A stretch of DNA of 64,000 bases, from the NCBI GenBank assembly GCA_029945375.1, contig CM057065.1:558001-622000 (forward strand). The letters run 5' to 3'. The first letter of the stretch is position 1. Each line of letters opens with the position of its first letter. Under the pieces are notes generated by a model. The model was given only the letters and a program-made list of their open reading frames with translations. It had not been told where the DNA came from and did not search any database. Both the position numbers and the translations under genes were made by a program. Below, piece after piece: positions 44,656 through 55,239 of this stretch. The DNA is from Agaricus subrufescens. Taxonomy: Eukaryota; Basidiomycota; Agaricomycetes; Agaricales; Agaricaceae.

Positions 44656-47600
44656 CTACGAAGCCAGCGACCTCTTGCGTTTACGACTCCCCTTAATCAC
44701 AACTAACCCATCCTCGGTAGAGCTCACATGTTTATCCTCATTAAAGTCGACTTGTGGCACCGTGATCTCGTCCTTAACTTTGACTGGTTGAGCTTTGACG
44801 CCTTCCTGTGTTGTCTCCTCCTTCACAGTCACCGCTTGGTCAGCTATCTCGTCCTTAACTTTGACTGGATGTGCAGTGAGCTCTGTGTTTTCCGGTGTAA
44901 TCATCGCCTTGACTTTGACGCCTTCCTGTATTATCTCCTCCTTCACAGTCACCGCTTGGTCAGCTTCATTATCACGAATATAGTCCCAACCTATCTACAG
45001 GTTAAGGGGTCATGTCAGTTACCGGCTAACAGTAACTGCAAGTTCACCTACCAGGTCCATGAGCGTATCTGGTTTATGGTCTCTGACAATCCAACTAGAA
45101 GGTACCAAAGGGTATGGATTCCACCCGCCTTGGTGATCACCGACATTCAAACCCCACATCCCATCGCCTGCCATCCCAGCATTGTTCGAGTATTCAAACA
45201 TTAATCGCTCCAATGTCCGGATACAATTCCGGTTGATATCTTCTCGGTTGACACGGCCGGAGCTTGTTTGAATCCGCCATGCCTCATCTATCCAGCTAAC
45301 ACCATCACTCCTCGCCCAACATCCTCTCTCCAGCTTATAAGCTATCCAGAGCGTGCAAGCGTGGCACATGGCGGGGCCTGTCTGCCACTGGTTACGCTGC
45401 GCATTCACTAAATGCAGGTGTAACCAATTAGTTATGCCAGCTTGTTCTCGCAGCGGGATGGCACCCCGAGCCGCATCCTTTACTATGTGGTGGAAACTAT
45501 TCACTCGAATGCCCCGCGTCCTGGTTAATACCGGGATATCTGTACCATCCATCACGTCCGGCGGATCCACCAGAAGTTGTAGTGTTGTTATATGTGGATG
45601 TAAGGCTTCATCTATAGCTGCTGTGTAATCCATGTAGTCGACTTCAGTTAGATAATCAAGTGTGTCCTCTTCTAGTTGCGAGGCGAGTACCCAACGTCCT
45701 AGCTACTAGAGATGAATGACGAAGCATGTATAGCCAGGAAACACTCACCCGAATATTACGACGCGACATAGTCTGGCCCCAAAGGGCATCACAAATATGT
45801 GATTCGGGCTCTGAAGTGATATCATCACGATACCGTAAAGGACCTCCAGTAAAGAAATCGCAACCACGCCACCACTGCACGTTCCAGCAGCGGCTATTGA
45901 CGTCATATCCTAGCAACCGCACAGGGTAATGGTAATCACCTAAGCGGCAAAGAGCCCCCACCCCCGGACGCAAACGCTCATGTAGAGGGCGTGACACAAG
46001 CCACACATTACTTAACATCCTGGTGAAATTGTGAGCGTGGCCTATACAGATTGGTGTGGACTATCAGGATACCTACCGACGGTGAGTCACCTCCATCATT
46101 GGTGCCGGGAGTTCAGGACCAAAGCACCTGTAACATCTCCAGTTGCGGGAAGTCGGGTGTCCATTCGGTTGACAAGCACGATGGCTCAACTGTTTACAAC
46201 CAGAGCACTGTAGTAAGTCACCTTCCGGAGGGGCTATTGCCAAAATCTCCTGAGGGTCACCAGCCACGCCGCAACGACATCGCAACCGAGGCTCGCCCGT
46301 AGTTCCGGAATCTACAAGCTCTGCGTCCTCCATTGACTCCGTCTCTGCCATAGCGTCCACATTGCGTATGAGTTGAAGTATTTCAGCGCGTTTGAGGTCC
46401 TTCTCGCTGGGCTCTGGCTCTGGCTCTTGGGGTAAAGGGCTCGGGAAAGGCGGCGGGCGAGGTTTGCGAGGTTTGCGTGGTTTGCGGAGTTTTTTAGGAA
46501 GAGAAGTAGAGCCACTCTTGGATTTTTTCGGGCCACGCTGAGCTTTTCCCTTTCGTTTTTTCGAACGCACTTTCGGTTGATTGCGAGACTTTTCAGGAGG
46601 AGTCCAATCACCTGGGTTTGAAGGAAGGTCATCTTCGTCATTGGGGGTCTCAACACGAGCATATAGTTCTTCCATTGAGGGCGCTTTAGAGGGTTTAGTT
46701 GCTGTATTGTCCGGAGAGAAGGTGCCCATCTTCGCCGATGTTGGATCAAGGGTCACAGTTGTTACTTTTGACTCCGCATCAGCAACTGGGGTCATATCTC
46801 GCTCTGCATTGGGATAAGTCATCTCCTCTGATTCTGGGGTGGGGGCTGGTGCATGTGCGTCGGCAATTAACTTGACTTCTTGACCGAGCAAAGCATATTC
46901 GTTGAAGAGCGTGCGATTTTTTGGGACTTGGATCCAATACCGACATTTGGATGGGAGTAGAATCAACTTGCCACCATAGGACAATGGTGAATGATTGGAC
47001 GGGCTCTGCTGTTGAACTGAAACATTGAAGTGCTTCAAAAGACTGGCCAATCGGGTATTGTAGAATGCTTGTTGTGCGGATCTTCCACCTCTCAGGTAAT
47101 AAACAGCATGGTGAACACCCTGCTGCGCGGGAAGTTGTAAAGGATAACCGGCGACATCTTTACTGAACTTGCCATCAGGCATCCGCTGCGCGCGTCCACC
47201 GGGCTTCATGTCGTCATACTCGTAGACTGATTTTTCGTCGCTGTTGTAGAAGCGTGCTGTAAAATGATTGCCCGTATTGTTTCCAGTGACCAGGCTCACA
47301 CCGACAAGATCATACACCACATCTTGAGCTTTATTGAGCGCGGCTGGAGGTGGGTTCAGCTTCGCAGGGATATACCACTCGCAGGGATCGGTAAGATTGT
47401 CTTGAACAAATTCCACCACAAAAATGACGGGGAGAGAAACAATATAGCGTCGGTAATCTGTGCGTCTGCCAACGCATAATAACCCTGCACTCTCGGTCTT
47501 TCTCCAACAGTCAAGTCCATCTGTTGCTCGAAGGTTAACGAATTCTTTAAACCATTTGCCTAAGCGTCCTTCGCATTCCTTGTGGTCATCCTCTGTGAGC

Positions 47601-48296
47601 TGTATTGTGAATAAAGGGTGAAGAGAAGGCGAGAGTTCTATATGTGGCCCATCGGTACTCTTCCCTCCGCTGCACTTATGGATGTCGCAATATAGTGGCA
47701 GGAAATATGGAACAATAGCCCCATCGTCACCCAAAGTCTTTGCTGCGCGCATTCGACGAAATAGTGAGGACAACCAAGCCTGGTAATTGTGTCAACGCTT
47801 ATTCCAAGACACCAGATAAATTCAAACTCACAAATACCATGTCTGGTGAGACGAGGTCTTGAATGATTTTCTCCCGCAACAGAGTTTTCCGAACAAGATC
47901 CCGCTGAGCAGTCAGAGGCGTGCTCAACGTAGACTCTTGTTTAGTGCTCTTTTTTAGACTGTGAATCTGTTGTATAGCATCGAATATGGGGCCCATCTGC
48001 TCATCATGTATCACACTGGTTGCAACGTCTTCGAAGTCTTCCCAACCCCGATCGAGAGCTTGATTTAGTAGGGTCAAGCTGACATCAAGCCAGCAAGAAT
48101 TCTTTTGCCATGGGAAGTAGATAGAACCAAAAGTTTCATTGAGGGTAACCCTCGCTTCTTTGGCCTGTTTTGTGATAGGCTTCTTTCCCACCAACTTGGC
48201 CATTGTGTCCGGAGCACGGCCATCATTGACATAGGGCTTGCCACGATTAGCTAATGGATCGCGATGTGGATGAGTACGTCCATGTTCAAGGGCCAT
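44656..48296 (-). CDS. USP-like cysteine protease and PHD-finger protein, 1140 residues
   Basis: Five exons (47838-48296, 46077-47779, 45749-46019, 45052-45702, 44656-44994) total 3423 bases in one frame. Exon 1 holds a ubiquitin-specific-protease-like Cys box (SIYFPWQKNSCWLDVSLTLL, about residues 60-80, Cys in NSCWLD). Exon 2 supplies an interrupted catalytic core with a possible His box GNHFTARFYN and YEYDDMK (about 340-370), then an acidic and Pro-rich linker, a basic AT-hook-like RKPRKPRKPRP, and a PHD finger CRCG...LLQCSGCKQLSHRAC...WRCYRC (about 680-715). Exons 3-4 encode a Trp-rich region (YPVRLLGYD...CWNVQWWRGC) of unknown fold. The tail has repeated VKEE and VKDE (ψ-K-x-E, SUMO-site-like). 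Together these suggest a chromatin reader with deubiquitinase-like activity. I do not know the exact family. Similar genes are often repeated in Agaricomycete genomes, which suggests a link to a mobile element. It lies between broken NACHT copies C and D. Confidence 0.7.
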
Positions 48297-48407
48297 TCGC
48301 CTTCCACGTGATTCCGATCCATAATGACTTTTCTGGCCCTCTACGAAACGTGGTCAGTGGTCAGCTCCATGTTCCCAGCTCCTGATTTAGCACGTACTTC
48401 GAGCAGC

Positions 48408-50310
48408 CACGGTCTTCCTTTCTATCAATGGGCGCGACGAGGGAACAAAGACCATCATTACACTTTCTTATCAGTTTGCCGCCAAATCACAGTCATATCG
48501 TTGGGTTATTGAGGATGAGATCAATCGTGACCCATCCCTCCTTCAGTCATCGATGGCTGTCCAATTTGAAAGGTTCATTGTACAACCATTCATTTACAAC
48601 TCGGATACAAGCTCTACTGGTCGTGTGCTGATCATTGTTGACGGCCTTGACGAGTGCAAGGACATACGTACCCAGGTCGAGCTCCTCCGTCTTATCTCTG
48701 GTTTCTGCACATCTTATCCATCGTCACCCATCGCATGGCTCATTGCCAGCCGTCCTGAACCACATATCATCTCTTTCTTCGCTAGACCCGAAGTTTCACC
48801 AACTTACGAGAAGGAGGAAATTGCTGTTGACTCTAACGAAGCACGTGCAGATGTGGAACGATTCCTTCGCTATGAGTTGGCTGAGATTGGGAGAGCATCA
48901 AATTCACTCGATCCGTGTTGGCCCGATGAACAGCAGTTGTGGAAGCTAGCGAACGCTGCCGGCGGGCTATTCGCTTATGCGCAGACTGTTGTCAGATACA
49001 TTAGTGACTCAAATGTTTGCGACCCAGCCTCACAGCTCGTCGACGTCTTGAATGTCATTGATGAACTTCCATTGTCCCACCTGTCCCAAGAAGATCATCC
49101 GATGGCTTTACTCGATGCACTATATGCCCGAGTCTTATCAAACGTTCCACCGAGGATCATGTTCAATGCTCGAAAACTCTTATTAGCGGTATCATCAGGT
49201 TGGGATCCGACCACGGGGGGGTGGTACAATCTCATTGTTCTATGCAACTGGTTAGGAATGACTGCGAATGAAGCTTATACTGCTCTCAATCGCCTCCGTG
49301 CGGTTTTGGATTTTCCCGAACGTCATGAAGCACATCAGCGAGCACCCGAACCTTTCCACAAATCTTTCATCGACTATCTACACAGGTCCGAATTTTCCAG
49401 TGATATCACGCTCGAAGCTCAACAAATCATGGTTGACTGTGCATTGAGAGTATTGAAGGAGGCCCCCAATGGCTATGACTTTGACACGCCCGATGACTCT
49501 TTTTATTACGGTGTACTGGCTCCCTGTAGTGGCGCTGGAGATCAGCTTTCGTTTTCGTGGCCGGCTCAGGACGGGATTGACTGGGATGATGCACAAACAC
49601 GACAGATCATGTATCACCTAGCAATTGGACAAGTCGTGCAAGGCATAGAACGCGCGGATCCAGTGTTCCAGACTAAACCCTACATCGAGCTCTTGACTAC
49701 TCGGTTTAACTTTCACAATCCACGCTTTCCCTTCAATAAATTGTGCGATGTGATGTTTGTGAGTGTCGCATGATATTTTCACTCCATATTTGTCACTGAA
49801 ATGATACATCAGGATACATCTCGACGCGATGAATTCTTACAGCACGGCATACTGAAGCAAATACCCGCCAACAAAATCCCCATTTCCAATCATTATAGCT
49901 TATTTACTAGTAAGATACGCTTCCACCGTCCCGTTACAGCAACGGTTCTACCTGATGTATGGGAATCATCTTGTAAGGTGAGTGAAACGTTAGCATTTCC
50001 AAACACCCATTGATTTTGTACTCTACAGCACAAACGGGACAGCCAGTGCAAACAAGAAGAGGAGCGGAATTGGACAACTACCTTTCAAAGGGCGAAGTGT
50101 ACTTTCTGCTCTGATAGGCTTAGACACCAACTGAAAAGTTTCGTTGCCCATTCTCCGGATTACGCTGTTCCGATTATGTTCACATCGTCAGATATCTGTT
50201 GGATCGAAGTTGGATTCGTCGATCCGGAGGACGGTGTGTCAGAGTGGACATATTGGTTGCCACTTCGCCTGTATTGGTCGGAACGTAAGAAGCTTGGCAG
50301 TACAATATAA
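48408..50310 (+). pseudogene. NACHT/STAND gene, cluster copy D (5' half missing)
   Basis: Homology to copy B starts abruptly at about 48408 with VFLSINGRDEGTK. The N-terminal exons, the PPPRCHPGTR entrance and Walker A are absent. Upstream in frame there is a TAG within 10 codons. Downstream the frame is open through Walker B LIIVDGLDEC, sensor WLIASRPEPH, WDPTTGGWYNLIVLCNW (where copy B is broken), and ends FVSVA at 49773 next to the splice donor. The 3' exons (from 49813, and the last exon to TAA at 50308-50310 with CTFC...EWTYW) are intact. The break abuts the segment carrying the USP-PHD gene. Without a P-loop the product could not bind ATP, so it is at best a regulatory fragment. Confidence 0.8.
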
Positions 50311-50745
50311 TGTATTATGCACTGCTGAATTGATTCCATTGAGAATGATAAGGTCGATGTTGTCTGGTCGTTTAGAGGACTTCTGACGCAATCCAATCAA
50401 GTTATGTCTGATAATGCTGATTTTATATCTCTCTTCCGAGTCATCCACCTTTATCTAATAAGTCACTTGAAGTATGTTATGAAACTTGCCTCTGACCATG
50501 CATGTTGAAGCCCACTTCAGGATCTGAAAAGCGGCAAGATGTGTGATAGATTCCGTTATATCAACTCACCCAAGATTCGGTTCACAACGACTCTTCCGCT
50601 TTCCGGCACCAAAGCGGGGGCATGTTACTTCAAACTGACAAGCGCTCTGATGGGGAACTTGATTGTCTGTGGGCTCAGAGCTGTTGGCTGTAGTTCCAGT
50701 GAGAAGTATTCCGTTCCTGACTGCAAGTTGACTTTATGACGTTCA
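49234..50745 (+). repeat. Recent duplicate of 38829-40335 (copy B 3' half)
   Basis: From the IVLCNWLGM codons to behind the stop, copies B and D differ at only a few scattered positions in the coding part. The 5' part (about 38350-38810 against 48760-49200) differs far more and in D looks more like copy F. The change lies at the G run of copy B. Confidence 0.75.
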
Positions 50746-50899
50746 TGACAAGTTACACTTGAAGCCAACACTGTAGACCTATTCCCTACCCCTTTCTGTG
50801 CTTAGCTATTGCGCTCTCACCATATTCATTCTCGACAACTTCACAACACGCATCAGACTACCTATTCCTAACAGTCAGTCCTTTTAATAGATCTCTCTG

Positions 50900-51131
50900 T
50901 GTAAGCTCGTGGCTTCACTCACGATGCAAACGGGCGATACGTAGGCACGACGTATATTCACGAAAGGATAAGGTTTAAGAGTACTCGTACACAGATGCAA
51001 TAGAGAGAGAGAGTATGGAAAAGGTATATGGTAAAAAGGTAACCCGTAATCGCTGTAAGAGACGTTTTATATATGGCGGGGGATTAGTGATCGGTGACGT
51101 CAGTACTGTCAGTGGTAAGTCCTTGCTTACA
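50900..51131. mobile_element. Solo LTR, 232 bp, with 5-bp target-site duplication
   Basis: It starts TGTAAGC and ends GCTTACA (TG...CA with 7-bp terminal inversion). It is flanked by CTCTG on both sides (50895-50899 and 51132-51136). The homologous place behind copy B (near 40485) has uninterrupted CTCTAT with no insert, which is the pre-insertion state. It contains a TATA-like TTTTATATATGG near 51066-51077 and an AGAGAG run. It differs from the LTR sequence of the copia element at 59.3 kb, so it belongs to another family. Confidence 0.85.
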
Positions 51132-51136
51132 CTCTG

Positions 51137-52227
51137 TCGCAGGCGGCTCGAAGATAGACATACAGGAGTCTAATATGCAAGGTCTTAGGTCTGACAAGGA
51201 TGTCGTGATCGTCAAATGCCGGAATAACATGTGACACTCGAATGGTCTTTCATCAACTTGACCTATGCCTAAATTCCTTTTACGCCTTCTTAAGGGTCTG
51301 AAAAACCTCACCATTCATGACGGTCTGAATCCCCAAAGCCACCCCAAGCAGACATCCAAGATGTTGCGGTCGCCTCTCCCTTTTCCGGGCCATATTTTGG
51401 CAAGCTAGAGCAGGACCTGCTCGCTGCAACAAGCACTGTGCATCCTCTATCTCTGATATGAATAAAAATGTCCACTGGGATGCTTCACGACAACAGAGTG
51501 TTGAATAATTTAAGCCAACTCCCGCAAGCTTCTTACTCAGCCAGAGAGCGATGAACGTTCTCGAAGCCAACATTCCGCTGCTGCGGAACACTGAGAATTC
51601 TATTCCCTATAGCCAGTCGACTTCCCATGCATTTCTGTTCATGAAAACTCTATTCAATCGCAGCAGTCCCCACCATCGCAAAATCGGTCACCACGTCTCC
51701 TCATAGTTTTACACCATCCGTTAGATCCTCGACCTCCGGGGAAATGAAGAAGCTGAAAAACACAAAGCGACCCCTCCCCCAACGAATACTCACTACAAGC
51801 GAAATATTATGGCTCAGGCACGCTCAATCATGCTCAGAACTTTGCCGCAGGGGGGAACTTTATTGATATTCTGGTGCCAGTGATGTAGGAAATGGTGAGT
51901 AGTATTTCTAGGTGATCGGCATATATTGAATATATCTAGTCACTTTAACGACTCGGAGTACTGTGAATACTTTGAGGACATGTAATAAACACTGCTTTTT
52001 CACTACCACTATTGATCACCATATTCTGCAGTCGTGGAGAAACTTATCTCAGGGAGTCAGTTCAATGTAGATGATCCGAATGCAAGGCACGATAGTAGTA
52101 TTATCAGCTGTATAGTGAATCAGTTTCACTGGCAGCCCTCCACAATCATGCAACATAAGCGGTTTCGAGATTGTGAGACGTGATTATCATCATTTTTGAC
52201 GAAAACAACTTGCTAGTACATGAGATA
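51137..52227. other. Intergenic between solo LTR and copy E
   Basis: It continues the copy B/D downstream flank to about 51240. Near 52055-52150 it matches the flank behind copy F (TTCAATGTAGATGATCCGAATG against TTCAAGGTGGACGATCCAAATG near 56573), so E and F were duplicated with their 3' flanks. A 103-codon minus-strand ORF at 51280-51591 has no recognisable domain. Confidence 0.5.
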
Positions 52228-55141
52228 TTATATGGCACTGCCTAGTTCCTTGCGTCTGTCGGCGCTAAGGTAAAGCCACAACCAGTATGTCCACTCGGAC
52301 GTACCATCCTCCGGGTCAACAAATCCAACTTCAATGGAACAATAATACGCTGAAGTGAACATGATTGGAACAGCGTGATTCGGAAACTCAGTAATGCGAC
52401 GTTCCAACTGGCGTTTAAGCCTGTCAAAGCAGAAAGTGCATTCATCGTGTTTAAAGGCAGTCACCCAATCCCGTTCCTTTCCTTCAGTGTATTGGCCTTC
52501 TCGCAGATGCTATACGCACAAATTCAATAGGCGCCTTTAGACAAAAATGCGTCACTCACTGTGCAAGACAATTCCCATGGATCAGGTAGAAGAGTTTTTG
52601 TATCGGGACGACGGAACCGCATTTTAATAATACAATCGACGTCAATTTTGGAAATATTGATTGCCTTGGTGGGTATTTGCTTGAGGATACTGCATTCCAT
52701 TAATTCTTCGCGCCGAGATCTATCCTGGTGTATGATTTCAGTCGCAGAAGTGCAGAACAGGTGTATCATGGGCCACTTACAAAAACCAAGTCGCACAATT
52801 CATTGAAAGGGAACTCTGTATTTTGAATATCAAACCGAGTGGTCAAGAGCTCGATGCAGGGCACAGTCTGGAACACCGGATCCCCACGTTTTATCCCCTG
52901 TACAACTTCTCCAATGGCTAACTGGTACATGCTCTGTCGCGTTCTTACATCGTTCCAGTCAGTTCCACCCCGAGCGAGCCACGACAATGAAATCTTGTCG
53001 CCGGCATCACTATGGCGACCAAGTATGCCATAATAATAAGACATATCGGACGTATCACAGTCAAAGCCATTAGGAGCCTCCTTCAATACTCTGAATGTAT
53101 ATTGGAGCATCATTTGACGAGCTTCAAGCCTGATATCGGTGGAGAATCCAGACCTGTGTAGGTGGTCGAAGAAAGATTTGTGGAAAGGTTCGGGTGCTCT
53201 CTTATGTGCTTCGTGGCGCTCAGGGAAATCCAATACAGCGCGGAGGCGATTGAGAGCTGTGTAAACCTCGTCGGCGGTCATCGCCAACCAATTGCACAGG
53301 ACAATGAGATTCTTTCCCCTTCCTGCAGCCAAATCCCACCCTGATGTCAGTGCCAATAAGAGTTTTCGAGCGTTGACCATGATTTTGGGTGGGATATTAG
53401 ATAGAATGCGGGCATACAGTGCATCAAGAAGTGCCATTGGATGCTTTTCTCGGGACAGATCAGATATTGGAAGCTCATCGATAACATTCAAGACGTCAGA
53501 GAGTTGTGAGGCCGGGTCTCCAACATTTGAGTCGCCAATGTATCTAACGACGGTCTGAGCATAGGCGAATAGCCCACCCGCAGCATTCGTCAATTTCCAC
53601 AAATGGGTTTCATCAGGCCAACGTGGATCAAGTGAGTTAGATGCTTTCCCGATATCAGCCAGCTCGTGGCGAAGGAATTTTTCTACGTCTGCACGAGCCT
53701 CATCGGAATCTACAGCAATCTCCTCCTTCTCATATGCTGGCATGACCTCAGGCCTAGCTAAGAATGCGATGATGTGTGGCTCAGGGCGGCTAGCAATGAG
53801 CCATATGACGGGCGACGATGGATATGAGATGCAGAAACTTGAGATAAGACGGAGGAGCTCGACCTGGGTACGTGTTTCCTTGCACTCGTCGAGCCCGTCA
53901 ACAATGATCAGGATGCGATCGGCAGAGTGTAGGTGCGTATTGTGAATGAATGTTTGAATGATGAATCTCTCGAATTGAACAGCCATCGATGACTGAAGGA
54001 GGGATGGGTCACGGTTGATCTCATCCTCGATGACCTGGCGATATGACTGCGATTTGGCGGCAAATTGGTAGGAGAGCGTGATGATAGTTTTTGTCCCCTC
54101 ATTGCGCCCGTTGATAGAGAGGAAGACTGACGCGTGATAAGTCACAGAAAGCTTGGGAGACTCGGTGACGCTCTGCATGATAGCAGACTTTCCTACTCCG
54201 GCAGCCCCGACGACCCAGCGCATCTTTTGGACGCCCTCGCAGTGTGCAATAAATTCCAGGCATCGTTCGAGAATTGCTAAGCGGGTTCCAGGATGACATC
54301 TCGGGGGTGGATCGCGAGCCGAGGAATCAGATGCAGCTCCAAGGATCGTTTCCTTCAGCAAATCTTTCATGACTAACAGATCGACCGTCAATAGTGGTAA
54401 AGAAACGGGTAAACTGCCTACAGTTGTTTGGATTATTGAAATTGTTAAAGTTATTCATTAATGAGACTAGTAAAAAATAGTGGTCAAAACGGGCATATGA
54501 GTGTGCGGAGAGTAAGCGTTACCATTACTGCTCTCAAAGAAGCTCGGCCCTGTCATAGTAAAGTTATGCGCATTGCTGAAGATTTCCGGGCTTTGATGCT
54601 GTGGTAGCTGAAGATCCTTGCCCGGTGGTGCCTTTAGATGTTTCAACAAAAGCATTCGCGGCTTATATATCAATAAGGGACTCACCCTTTGTCGTTCAAA
54701 CACTGAAGATTGTTGTGAAGGTATCGCAAGTGCGAGTGACCGTAATGGATGTTGGCTCGAGTCTGAAGAAGTGGAAAGATGCGGGGAATGTGTATGTGGC
54801 CGGGAAATAGAATTTTGGGTGCTGAGTGAAGGTGTTGGGTTCAAATTAATAGCATTCGTCGGTGTGGCTGGTCGCGAAACGTGAGAGGGTTGACAAACAC
54901 CGACGCGGTCAGTTGTTAAGCTACCAGGAGTGGTTGAATGAGAAGTAGCAGTGGCGATGCCCTTTGCCTGCGGTGGGGTACTGTTTGTGGATGAAGGAGG
55001 AGATGACTCCAAAGCGGGGGTCGTGCCACGATTTGAGGAATCAGAGGCGACATCGTTACAAGGATTTGATGAGGATGAACGCGAGTGTGATGAGCGGCCA
55101 GGACGTAGGAATCGAGGAAGGTGAAAGCCAAAGCCAGGCAT
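52228..55141 (-). CDS. NACHT/STAND protein, cluster copy E (intact)
   Basis: It starts MPGFGFHLPRFLRPGRSSHS at 55141. A long Ser/Pro/Thr-rich exon follows, then, after an intron at GTGAGTCCC, the motif exon SPEIFSNAHNFTMTGPSFFESSN, an Asn-rich micro-exon NNFNNFNNPNN (about 54423-54466) and the main exon 52781-54372 (530 codons). Then come 52560-52724 (DRSRREELMECSILKQIP) and 52228-52509 (DECTFCFDRL...AVPIMFTSAYYCSIEVGFVDPEDGTSEWTYWLW). In the main exon Walker A GAAGVGKS is at about residues 55-62, Walker B LIIVDGLDEC near 155-165, sensor WLIASRPEPH near 190, and a winged-helix-like second half contains FHKSFFDHL. All frames are open and the core promoter is conserved with copy B, so this is the best candidate for a working gene. 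It is a STAND ATPase without the usual repeat sensor domain. Allorecognition or defence is inferred from the family. Confidence 0.87.
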
Positions 55142-55177
55142 CGGGCTGGTCGAGGGCGGAGGCAAAGCGCACTCGAC

Positions 55178-55212
55178 CTGCCCATCAACGTGCAGATGCT
55201 AGCTATTTATGG
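55178..55212 (-). promoter_or_regulatory. Core promoter of copy E (TATA plus conserved block)
   Basis: On the minus strand CCATAAATAG is followed by GCATCTGCACGTTG, about 65 bases before the start codon at 55141. It matches the block in front of copy B. Confidence 0.55.
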
Positions 55213-55239
55213 CGCACTGCCTTCTGTTCCGCCAAATGC

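Noticed and set aside
50900..51131. Reading the 232-bp insert as a MITE with longer terminal inverted repeats
   Set aside because: TG...CA ends and a 5-bp target duplication fit an LTR. The terminal inversion is only 7 bp (8 if the flanking G/C is counted), too short for most MITEs.
51280..51591. 103-codon minus-strand ORF behind the solo LTR
   Set aside because: No domain and no splice partners. It could be a relic but cannot be named.
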